A DNA stretch of 6,942 bases. Origin: CAZBPZ01 sp964493955 (GTDB lineage: Bacteria > Chloroflexota > Dehalococcoidia > Dehalococcoidales > Fen-1064). A program made the translations under genes and the position numbers. The stretch covers positions 1 to 6,942 of the forward strand of contig CAZBPZ010000079.1 in assembly GCA_964493955.1 (NCBI GenBank). Reading direction: 5' to 3'. Shown piece by piece: positions 1 to 5,837 of this stretch. Numbering within the stretch: the stretch's first letter is position 1; each line of letters starts with the position of its first letter. The notes beneath the pieces were generated by a model, which was not told the DNA's origin, ran no database searches, and saw only the letters and a list, made by a program, of their open reading frames with translations.

Positions 1-39
1 TGTTTTCAGGTTGATGACACTTTCGGGTTTGTCCGGCAT
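1..39 (-). CDS. 5' end of an unidentified gene (first 13 codons, cut by window edge)
   Basis: On the minus strand an ATG at 39-37 opens a frame reading MPDKPESVINLKT up to the window edge. A full AAGGAGGT ribosome binding site lies 8 bases upstream, which makes this a convincing gene start although only 13 residues are visible. It lies downstream of the SDR gene on the same strand, about 190 bases away. The gap holds only short palindromes, for example CCTGC-T-GCAGG at 91-101 and a GACAGT/ACTGTC repeat at 160-183. No clear terminator or promoter is visible there, so co-transcription with the SDR gene is possible but unproven. Nothing in 13 residues allows a family assignment. Confidence 0.7.
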   Translation of the reverse strand, partial: MPDKPESVINLKT

Positions 40-47
40 GATACCTA

Positions 48-55
48 ACCTCCTT
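48..55 (-). promoter_or_regulatory. Ribosome binding site of the partial minus-strand gene
   Basis: The minus strand reads AAGGAGGT here, a near-perfect anti-16S match with 8 bases to the ATG at 39-37. It is the main evidence that the truncated frame at the left edge is a real gene. Confidence 0.75.
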
Positions 56-228
56 AGACGTTTCTTTAGTAACCGGATGCCTCAACGATACCTGCTGCAG
101 GACCGAGGCGGCCCAGCTTGCCCTCCTGGCAGTTCTGCGGGAGCAGGGTAACCCGGCCGGACAGTACAGGTCTCACGACTGTCAAGCAGGGCGGCAACCG
201 TCCACCGGGAATACCCTGCCTCCGGCCG

Positions 229-1302
229 CTATTCGGTGACACCTTTGAAGGAATAGCCCGGTCTCAGAACGGGCCTAACCCTCCCGACGGTCAGCAACGA
301 TTCGATGCAATCTCTAAGGGAATCGTCCAGGGGCCTGAAAGTAATGTTTAGTAGCGCTCGAATCCGGTCGTTACGCAGGTCGGTGCCCCAGTAGATTGCC
401 CGCCGCTCTCTGGCTTTACGCAGGGACTCCTCGTCCAGGTCCTCACTCAGGTCAGGGGTGGCGTACCCGAGCTCAGGCAACAACCTGTCGATACTCCTGC
501 AAACGTCCTCAATGTCTATCCGGTCAGTTGAGCAGGCGAGGTAACGCTCCCCGTTCCTGACGAAGACACTTTCCAGCAGGCCAACCTGGCACGCTGCGTG
601 GTCACGTACATCAACAGTATGCCAGGGACGGTAGCCGTGAACTGCGGGATTGCACTTGCCTTGTAACATCAGCTCTATCAGGTGCTGCCAGGGCCCCCCA
701 CTTTTCTGGTGCTCTGACTGTATCGGGCCCACGTTGTCACCCGGGCAGCATATGATGGTATCCCACCGGCCGCTCTCCTTGGCCGCCTCGGTGAAGGCCC
801 GCTCCGCCTGTTCCTTGCTGATGGAGTAGGCCGTGCGTTTGGGACTGTCAGGGTCAGGGTAGCGGTCCTCGTAAATGACCGGGCGGTTTACCATCTCGGA
901 GAGGTTGGTCTCGGACACCACCGCCGCAATGCTAGAGGTGAAGACAAGGCGTGAGACAGTCCCGGACTTGTTAATGCTCTCGGCGATGTGGTCGCAGACC
1001 TTCCTGACGTAGTCCTGATTCCCGTAGTTGCTGATATGGGAGACATGTGCAACGCCGTGGCACCCCTTGAAGATGTCGTCAAAGCAACCGGGGTTGTCCA
1101 GGTTGGCCGAATGCAATGTCAGACGGCCGGTGGCATATCCTGGCATGGCCTTGAGAAAGGCCGTCTTGGTGGTGTCATTGACATCACGGACGCAGGCCCG
1201 TACCCGATAGCCTTTGTCGAGTAATGTACGAACGACCCAGCCTCCAACGAAGCCGGCAGCACCGGTGACGGCAACTGTGCCGCCCTTGGGAATCGGGGGC
1301 AT
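229..1302 (-). CDS. Extended SDR: NAD(P)-dependent epimerase/dehydratase or DFR/CCR-like reductase
   Basis: This 357-residue protein is an extended short-chain dehydrogenase/reductase with a Rossmann fold. Residues 9-20 hold the nucleotide-binding motif (TGAAGFVG, Gly14, Gly17, Gly20) after the first beta strand. A second-strand RACVRD segment (about 35-40) has Arg residues often linked with NADP preference. FTSS at 121-124 supplies the catalytic Ser/Thr region. YSISK at 159-163 is the YxxxK catalytic pair (Tyr159, Lys163), and VDVRDHA near 230 is typical of the family. Its length fits extended SDRs such as dihydroflavonol-4-reductase, cinnamoyl-CoA reductase or 3-beta-HSD-like enzymes. The substrate is unknown; reduction or oxidation of a carbonyl/hydroxyl group in the cytosol is the family expectation. 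The ATG at 1302 is supported by AAGGAGGA five bases upstream. A palindrome lies just before that site. The gene points away from the CoA-transferase operon. Confidence 0.9.
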   Translation of the reverse strand: MPPIPKGGTVAVTGAAGFVGGWVVRTLLDKGYRVRACVRDVNDTTKTAFLKAMPGYATGRLTLHSANLDNPGCFDDIFKGCHGVAHVSHISNYGNQDYVRKVCDHIAESINKSGTVSRLVFTSSIAAVVSETNLSEMVNRPVIYEDRYPDPDSPKRTAYSISKEQAERAFTEAAKESGRWDTIICCPGDNVGPIQSEHQKSGGPWQHLIELMLQGKCNPAVHGYRPWHTVDVRDHAACQVGLLESVFVRNGERYLACSTDRIDIEDVCRSIDRLLPELGYATPDLSEDLDEESLRKARERRAIYWGTDLRNDRIRALLNITFRPLDDSLRDCIESLLTVGRVRPVLRPGYSFKGVTE

Positions 1303-1307
1303 AGCAG

Positions 1308-1315
1308 TCCTCCTT
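1308..1315 (-). promoter_or_regulatory. Ribosome binding site of the SDR gene
   Basis: The minus strand reads AAGGAGGA, five bases before the ATG at 1302. It fixes the start so that the protein begins just before the Rossmann beta strand. Confidence 0.75.
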
Positions 1316-1330
1316 GGATCTTAAGTTTAT

Positions 1331-1343
1331 GTATAGACTATAC
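1331..1343. promoter_or_regulatory. AT-rich palindrome upstream of the SDR gene, candidate operator or -10 region
   Basis: GTATAG-A-CTATAC is a perfect 6+6 inverted repeat around one central base, in otherwise GC-rich DNA, about 28 bases upstream of the SDR start codon. On the minus strand it contains TATAGT and, overlapping its end, TATACA, either of which could serve as a -10 element for the SDR gene. I see no convincing -35 at the right distance. A regulator site overlapping the promoter is an inference; chance is possible for a 13-base element. Confidence 0.4.
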
Positions 1344-1460
1344 GCCAGGCGAAACAGGAACGGGGTGCAGCAGGCCGGGCGGCACTCCTATGGCTGGACA
1401 GGTAGGGGTAGGAAAGTCTGGCGCTGCGGGCTGGCATTCTCCTGACCAAGCAGAGTCTGT

Positions 1461-1711
1461 CTCCTCGAACTCACTCGGCGGCCGGTAACCGGGGCTGAAT
1501 GAAGTATCTCTCAGTATAGACCTCTTCACTGAAAAAGAGAAGTCCGGTTACTACATCCTGGCAGGTCTCATACTCCCACAGGTACATCTCCTCGTGTTTC
1601 ACTAGCTTGAAAAAGCCCTCCATCCCGGCATTCTTGCATTATACGTAAGGCTGGTCCGGATGAGGATGTAGGTGATGTCCGAAAGCATACCTGGTTCGGC
1701 TGGGCCATCTT
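1461..1711 (-). pseudogene. Decayed IS3-family transposase (OrfB/integrase) remnant
   Basis: Read on the minus strand, three pieces of an IS3-type DDE integrase appear in the right order but in different frames. First is MAQPNQV (about 1711-1688) followed after a frame change by LSDITYI (1685-1665), matching the start of the rve domain (PNQVW-x-TDITYI in the family). Next comes a C-terminal piece beginning MEGFFK (1623) with VKHEEMYLWEYET and then EEVYTER, matching ESFFKTLK-x-EEVYLYEYET and EEVYN. Finally, in another frame, comes PGYRPPSEFEE (about 1500-1461), matching LGYRPP-x-EFE. Only about 40 bases separate SDITYI from MEGFFK, so most of the catalytic core is deleted. At least two frameshifts are needed, so the element is dead. 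Further on, about 1378-1403 resembles an IS3 end (TGTCCAGCCATAGGAGTGCC on the minus strand), but I found no matching left end. Confidence 0.8.
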
Positions 1712-1750
1712 CACCCTGGCCGTGCCCGGCAGGAACTCGGGGGCAGATGC

Positions 1751-2011
1751 TCAGGAGCGCACCATCACCAGCAGCATCTTGAAGGCCTTCGTGGCCCTGA
1801 GGGCGTGCGGCTCGTTGGCCCGGCATGAGGACAACCTCCCCGCTGCGGACAGCATGTGCCCGACCGAATATGGCGACCTCGGCCTCACCGTATCAATATG
1901 CTGGGTCAGCAGGGCGGCAAAGAGGCGGATGAAAGATACTATGTGCTCAAGGTAAGCAGGCCCCACATCCTCCCCGGTGTCAAAGCTGGCCACAACCACC
2001 CGCACTTTCAT
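1751..2011 (-). other. Unassigned open frame, possible broken gene remnant
   Basis: An 86-codon frame starts with MKVRVVVASFDTGEDVGPAY and continues with hydrophobic, ordinary-looking protein (HIVSFIRLFAALLTQHIDTV) to about position 1885. After that the quality drops. A one-base frame change near 1885 would continue plausibly as EAEVAIFGRAHAVRSGEVV, so this may be one gene broken by a frameshift, next to dead IS debris. There is no ribosome binding site at the ATG, and I do not recognise the family. The opposite strand is also open here (1722-1955) because both frames share GC-rich wobble positions. Codon use therefore does not decide between strands, and the stretch may be non-coding. Confidence 0.2.
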
Positions 2012-2042
2012 ATTCGCGGCGGGGCAAATTGCCAGCCCGGTG

Positions 2043-2051
2043 TGATATAAT
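2043..2051 (+). promoter_or_regulatory. Extended -10 promoter for the CoA-transferase/MetE-like operon
   Basis: TGA-TATAAT is a consensus -10 hexamer (2046-2051) with the TGn extension, standing out in GC-rich DNA. No good -35 lies 16-18 bases upstream; TTGCCA at 2029-2034 is too close. This fits an extended -10 promoter. Transcription would start near 2058, giving a leader of about 45 bases before the ATG at 2104. Confidence 0.6.
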
Positions 2052-2091
2052 CGGCGATGCCTGCCCGGCGTATCGGCAGAGCCACGCTACT

Positions 2092-2099
2092 AAGGAGGT
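2092..2099 (+). promoter_or_regulatory. Ribosome binding site deciding the start of the first CoA-transferase
   Basis: AAGGAGGT lies four bases before the ATG at 2104. It shows that translation starts at 2104 and not at a TTG at 2029, which would lie upstream of the promoter's own -10 element. Confidence 0.8.
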
Positions 2100-2103
2100 C
2101 AGC

Positions 2104-3345
2104 ATGCCAGCAAGTGGAGAAGGACTGCTTGGCCCTTACCGGGTTCTTGACCTGACAGACGCCAGGGGCTGGATGTGCGGCAAGTTGATGGGTGATATGG
2201 GGGCGGATGTCATCAAGATTGAGCCGCCCGGTGGCGACCCCGGCCGCCACATTGGACCCTATTACAGGGACGAAAAAGACCCGGAGAAAAGCCTCTACTG
2301 GTTTGCCTGCAACAGCAGCAAGCGGGGCGTGACGCTGGACCTGTCAAAACCTGCCGGCCAGGACGTGTTCCGCCGCCTGGTGAAAGGGGCTGACTTCGTC
2401 ATCGAGTCGTTTGCGCCCGGTTACATGGCCAGTCTCGGCCTCGGCTACGCCGACCTGGAGAAGATAAACCCGGGTATTATCATGGTCTCCATCACCCCGT
2501 TCGGGCAGACCGGGCCGTACCGGGACCTGAAGGCGTCGGACCTGGTGCTCTGGGCTACCGGGGCGGGGCCGATGATGCGCTCCTTTGGCGACCATGACCG
2601 GCCCCTGATGCGTATCAGCCACCACCCGCAGAGCTACTACCACGCCGGCACCGAGGCGGTGGTGGGGGCGCTGGTGGCCCTCTATCACCGCGGTCAGACC
2701 GGTGAGGGCCAGCATGTTGATGTGTCCATCCAGGAGTGCATGAGCTTCTTCCCGGTGGGAGACTGGGACCTCAACCACCGGGTGAGGGAGCGCGGTGCCA
2801 CCGGGCTGCCGGTACGGGTGCGCCACATCTGGCCCTGCAAGGACGGCTATGTCATGTGGCGCTATACCGGCGGCCCCAATGCCGTCCGCCACAGCATTCC
2901 GCTGGTGAAGTGGATGGCGGCCGAAGGCAAGGCGGACGAGTGGCTCCAGAACTTCGACTGGGCAAACTTCAGCCACTTTACCACCACGCAGGACGTCATT
3001 GACCGCATGGAGGAGCAGACCATCGCCTTCTTCATGAGCCACACCAAGGCGGAGATAATGGAAGGTGCCATCAGGTACCGTATCATGCTCTACCCGGTAG
3101 CTGCCGCCAACGATATCCACCAGAGCCCGCAGCTGGAGGCACGTGGTTTCTGGCGGGAGGTGGAGCACCCGGAACTCCAGGCCAGCATCCGCTACCCCAG
3201 CCGGTGGGCCAACCTCTCAGAGGCTTCACCGGGTATTTCACGGCGGCCCCCGCTCATCGGTGAGCACAATCAAGAGGTGTACGGGGAAGAGCTCGGCCTG
3301 TCGGCCGAGGAGCTGGCCCGGCTCAGGCAGGCGGGTGCCATTTGA
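2104..3345 (+). CDS. Class III (CaiB/BaiF) CoA-transferase, subunit lacking the catalytic Asp
   Basis: This 413-residue protein belongs to the family III CoA-transferases, which move CoA between carboxylic acids in the cytosol. Family features are VLDLTD at 14-19, GADVIKIEPPGGDP at 33-46, KRGVTLDL at 73-80, ESFAPGYMASLGLGY at 101-115, GQTGP at 134-138, the ALYHRGQTGEGQHVDVSIQE block near 192-211, and a C-terminal IGEHNQEV. The full length matches the family. Aligning by hand to the usual GDIAAG active-site stretch, the catalytic Asp position is Tyr178 within SYYHAG, so this subunit probably cannot form the aspartyl-CoA intermediate alone. The N-terminal pattern (LTD..G..CGKLMGDMGADVIKIEPPGGDP) resembles BbsE-type subunits of benzylsuccinate CoA-transferase. 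The next gene, 26 bases downstream, has the Asp, so a heteromer is likely. The acyl substrate is unknown. Confidence 0.9.
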   Translation: MPASGEGLLGPYRVLDLTDARGWMCGKLMGDMGADVIKIEPPGGDPGRHIGPYYRDEKDPEKSLYWFACNSSKRGVTLDLSKPAGQDVFRRLVKGADFVIESFAPGYMASLGLGYADLEKINPGIIMVSITPFGQTGPYRDLKASDLVLWATGAGPMMRSFGDHDRPLMRISHHPQSYYHAGTEAVVGALVALYHRGQTGEGQHVDVSIQECMSFFPVGDWDLNHRVRERGATGLPVRVRHIWPCKDGYVMWRYTGGPNAVRHSIPLVKWMAAEGKADEWLQNFDWANFSHFTTTQDVIDRMEEQTIAFFMSHTKAEIMEGAIRYRIMLYPVAAANDIHQSPQLEARGFWREVEHPELQASIRYPSRWANLSEASPGISRRPPLIGEHNQEVYGEELGLSAEELARLRQAGAI

Positions 3346-3358
3346 GTCATCAGGCTGC

Positions 3359-3366
3359 GAGGAGGA
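3359..3366 (+). promoter_or_regulatory. Ribosome binding site of the second CoA-transferase
   Basis: GAGGAGGA lies five bases before the ATG at 3372, inside the 26-base gap between the two CoA-transferase genes. It favours ATG 3372 over an in-frame TTG at 3342 that overlaps the previous stop codon. Confidence 0.7.
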
Positions 3367-3371
3367 AGATA

Positions 3372-4583
3372 ATGCCACAGCTACCGCTTGAAGGGATAAA
3401 GGTTGCCGACTTTACCTGGGTCTGGACCGGCCCCACCACCACCAAGGTGCTGTCCGATTTCGGGGCCACCGTGCTGCGTATCGAGAGCAAGGTAAGACCG
3501 GATGTCTGGCGCATTCAGCCGCCGTTTAAAGACGATGTCCCGGGATTGAACCGGGGGGCTATCTTCAACCACCAGAATACCGGTAAGTTGAGCTGCAGCG
3601 TGAACCTGGGACTGGAGAAGGGGAAGGAGATTGCCAAGCGCTTCGTTGCCTGGGCCGACATAGTAGCCGATAACTTTGCCGGCGGGGCGATGGACCGGAT
3701 GGGGCTTGGCTACGAGGTGCTCCGGAAGATAAAACCTGACATAATCATGCTCAGCTCCTCGCTGCTGGGGCAGACCGGCCCGTGGCATAACAGCCCCGGT
3801 TACGGCGACCAGCTGACGGCTATCTCGGGCATAACCCAGATTGCGGGCTGGCCCGACCGCATCCCGGGCGAGGTGGGGTTCTATACTGACTACATCGCGC
3901 CGCGCTTCAATGCCCTTACCATCCTGGCGGCGCTGGACTACCGGCGCCGCACCGGCAAGGGGCTGTACCTGGACGTGGCCCAGCACCAGGGGAGCCTGCT
4001 CTACGTGGCCCCACTCTTGCTGGACTACGGTGTCAACGGGCGGGTGGCCGGGCGCAACGGCAACCGGGACGAGTACGCCTCACCACACGGCAACTTCCGC
4101 TGTCGCGGCAACGACCGCTGGTGTGCCATCACCATCTTCACCGACGAGGAGTGGCAGGCCTTCAAGAAGGTCATCGGCAACCCGGCCTGGGCTGACGAGC
4201 CGAGGTTCGCCACCCTGAAGGGCAGGAAGGCCAACGAAGACGAGCTGGAGAGACTGGTGGAGGCGTGGACGGTGAATCAGGTCGACTGGGAGGTGATGGA
4301 GCAGATGCAGGCTGCCGGGGTGCCGGCTGCCGTTTGCAACGACCCCCAGGACCAGATGGAGAAAGACCCCCAGCTCAGGTCCCGCCGTTTCTACCAGGAG
4401 CGTGAGCACCCGGAGCTGGGTACCTACCACCCACCGCGGCAGCCCTGCGTTCTCTCGAAGACGCCGTGCCAGATCAAGCGCGCGCCGCTCTACGGGGAGC
4501 ACAACGAGTACGCCTTCAAGGAGATACTGGGGATGACCGACGACGAGATTGCCGAGCTCGTCATTGAGGGGGTCATCCAGTAA
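3372..4583 (+). CDS. Class III (CaiB/BaiF) CoA-transferase, catalytic subunit
   Basis: This 403-residue protein is the second family III CoA-transferase. It shows VADFTWVWTGP at 11-21, GATVLRIES at 31-39, DNFAGGAMDRMGLGYEVL at 100-117, GQTGP at 133-137, the LAALDYRRRTGKGLYLDVA block at 185-203, and a C-terminal YGEHNEYAFKEILGM. Hand alignment of the active-site stretch places Asp173 (YTDYIAP) at the catalytic Asp position of formyl-CoA transferase-like enzymes. The missing residue of the upstream partner is thus supplied here. The DFTWVWTGP opening is typical of BbsF-like catalytic subunits. The close spacing and shared promoter suggest a complex of the two products. Chemistry would be CoA transfer from an acyl-CoA donor to an organic acid; which acid is unknown. 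Independent homodimers are the alternative, less likely given Tyr178 in the partner. Confidence 0.9.
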   Translation: MPQLPLEGIKVADFTWVWTGPTTTKVLSDFGATVLRIESKVRPDVWRIQPPFKDDVPGLNRGAIFNHQNTGKLSCSVNLGLEKGKEIAKRFVAWADIVADNFAGGAMDRMGLGYEVLRKIKPDIIMLSSSLLGQTGPWHNSPGYGDQLTAISGITQIAGWPDRIPGEVGFYTDYIAPRFNALTILAALDYRRRTGKGLYLDVAQHQGSLLYVAPLLLDYGVNGRVAGRNGNRDEYASPHGNFRCRGNDRWCAITIFTDEEWQAFKKVIGNPAWADEPRFATLKGRKANEDELERLVEAWTVNQVDWEVMEQMQAAGVPAAVCNDPQDQMEKDPQLRSRRFYQEREHPELGTYHPPRQPCVLSKTPCQIKRAPLYGEHNEYAFKEILGMTDDEIAELVIEGVIQ

Positions 4584-4667
4584 CCGTGAGGCCGGCTGGC
4601 AGGATTGGGGCCGGGGACCGGGCTTCAGCCTTCCTCTTTCTTGCCGGGGTAGGGCAGGGGGGAGAAG

Positions 4668-5744
4668 ATGCTGTTTGAGGCACGCTGTGGCACTACTGCC
4701 ATGGGTATCATGCCCCACGGTGACATTGACCGCGCCCTTGAGCTGGCAATGGGGCTTGATGTCCCGTTCTGGCCGCAGCTACCCCGGCTGGGGGTGCGGG
4801 AGGACATGTATGTCCAGGCCTCCGAGCACTTCCCCGGTATTGTCCTCGACGAGGTGACCGGCCGGATAACGCTGGATAGCACCCGCTTCGCCGGGGAAAT
4901 GGCGGCCTACTCGGAAAGGATGCTCCGGCCGGATGCCTTCCGCCTCACCCCGGAGTACTCGCTGGTCTACCACCGCTTTCTGGAGATGCCGCTGGATGAC
5001 CGGCCCGCCATCCGCGGCCAGCAAATTGGCCCGGTGAGCTTTGGCTTCAAGGTCGTTGACGAGGACAGACGCCCCATCATCTATAACGAGGATATCAGGG
5101 TAATACTGTACGACTTCATGCAGCGTAAGGCCAACGTCCAGTACCGGGAGCTGCGCCAGAAGAACGAGCGGGCCTTTGTCTGGCTGGACGAGCCGGGCCT
5201 GGGCTGGGCCTTCAGCGGCATGACAGGCTACGATGATGTGCGGCTCCGGGCCGACTACCGGGCCTTCACGGAAGGTCTGGAGGGGGCGCGGGCACTGCAC
5301 CTCTGCGCCAATGTGAACCTGCCGTACCTGCTGGACCTGGGGATAGAGATACTGTCTTTTGACGCCTTTCAGCTCGAGGTCATGCCGCGACACTACGCCG
5401 TCGCGGTGGCCGACTTCCTGCGCGGGGGCGGCATTATCTCCTGGGGCATTGTCCCCGTCAGCAGCCTGGGACTGGCCACCGAGAGCCCGGCCAGCCTGAC
5501 CGACCGGCTGCTTGGCTACTGGAGTATCGTGGCAGACGGCGGCGACATCGCGGTTGAGCGGATTGCGGAGCAGGCCCTGATTGCCCCGGCACGCTGCATG
5601 CTCAAGGACATCGGTCTGGTGGATGCCACGGATAACGGAGGGGAGAAGGCCACCCTCAGCAGCCGCGAGGAGCAGCTCGTGGAGAAGGCTTTCGGCTGGC
5701 TGGCCGAGGTATCACACCGGCTGCGCCGGCACCTTCACCTCTAG
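4668..5744 (+). CDS. Cobalamin-independent methionine synthase-like (core MetE/UROD-fold) protein
   Basis: This 358-residue protein resembles the C-terminal catalytic half of MetE; the N-terminal half of the roughly 750-residue E. coli enzyme is absent. It opens with a GIMPHGDIDRALELA segment (13-27) and PFWPQLPRLGVREDMYVQ (33-50), common in short MetE-like proteins of anaerobes. WLDEPGLGW at 172-180 matches the DEP motif of MetE. Zinc ligands can be placed: His211 and Cys213 in LHLCAN, and Cys310 in ARCMLKD, matching the MetE CGLK region. The Glu ligand position appears as Asp232 (ILSFDAF). These point to zinc-dependent methyl transfer to a thiol. Short homologs (core MetE, described in Dehalococcoides) make methionine from a corrinoid protein, but this subfamily may act on another thiol. 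It follows the CoA-transferase pair after 84 bases, with GGGGGGAG before the ATG. No terminator is evident between them, so co-transcription is likely. Confidence 0.75.
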   Translation: MLFEARCGTTAMGIMPHGDIDRALELAMGLDVPFWPQLPRLGVREDMYVQASEHFPGIVLDEVTGRITLDSTRFAGEMAAYSERMLRPDAFRLTPEYSLVYHRFLEMPLDDRPAIRGQQIGPVSFGFKVVDEDRRPIIYNEDIRVILYDFMQRKANVQYRELRQKNERAFVWLDEPGLGWAFSGMTGYDDVRLRADYRAFTEGLEGARALHLCANVNLPYLLDLGIEILSFDAFQLEVMPRHYAVAVADFLRGGGIISWGIVPVSSLGLATESPASLTDRLLGYWSIVADGGDIAVERIAEQALIAPARCMLKDIGLVDATDNGGEKATLSSREEQLVEKAFGWLAEVSHRLRRHLHL

Positions 5745-5753
5745 TGCCCCGGC

Positions 5754-5783
5754 TTTACACGCCGGCCGACCTCAAGCTACAAT
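5754..5783 (+). promoter_or_regulatory. Sigma-70-type promoter for the potassium channel gene
   Basis: TTTACA (5754-5759) and TACAAT (5778-5783) are separated by 18 bases, each one mismatch from consensus. They begin 10 bases after the MetE-like stop codon. Transcription would start near 5790, leaving a leader of about 48 bases that contains a hairpin. This suggests the channel gene is not merely read through from the operon upstream. Confidence 0.6.
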
Positions 5784-5799
5784 CCGCCCCAGAGATACC

Positions 5800-5821
5800 G
5801 CTGCCGGGTACACCCGGCAGC
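5800..5821 (+). promoter_or_regulatory. Perfect 9-bp hairpin in the channel gene leader
   Basis: GCTGCCGGG (5800-5808), a four-base loop TACA, and CCCGGCAGC (5813-5821) form a perfect, GC-rich stem. It ends one base before the GAGG ribosome binding site (5823-5826), in the stretch between the promoter and the ATG at 5838. No T-run follows, so it is not a standard intrinsic terminator. A role in mRNA stability or translation control is inferred from position. The 3' stability end of the operon upstream is another possibility. Confidence 0.55.
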
Positions 5822-5837
5822 CGAGGTACGTATTCCG

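Noticed and set aside
180..185. TTGACA on the minus strand as a -35 for the gene at the left edge
   Set aside because: No -10-like hexamer lies 16-18 bases downstream; the nearest, TGTACT, is only 11 bases away.
60..228. Possible cobalamin riboswitch between the SDR gene and the next minus-strand gene
   Set aside because: There are fragments such as GCCAGGAG, but the conserved core order (GGGAA, GGTG, CCCGC-ACTGT) is not present.
2029..2103. Upstream TTG start extending the first CoA-transferase by 25 residues
   Set aside because: The extension contains the TATAAT promoter element, and a perfect AAGGAGGT precedes ATG 2104. The extra residues have no family resemblance.
2344..3168. Long open frame of 274 codons on the minus strand inside the first CoA-transferase
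   Set aside because: It is antisense to a clear family member, has no recognisable domain and is explained by GC-rich wobble positions.
3342..3371. TTG start overlapping the previous stop for the second CoA-transferase
   Set aside because: ATG 3372 has GAGGAGGA at good spacing and the family N-terminus begins right after it.
4779..5393. 204-codon minus-strand open frame inside the MetE-like gene
   Set aside because: It is a mirror of the coding strand with no motif of its own; the plus-strand frame carries conserved MetE motifs.
5800..5821. Intrinsic terminator for the MetE-like gene
   Set aside because: No T-run follows the stem, and it lies downstream of a good promoter, inside the next gene's leader.
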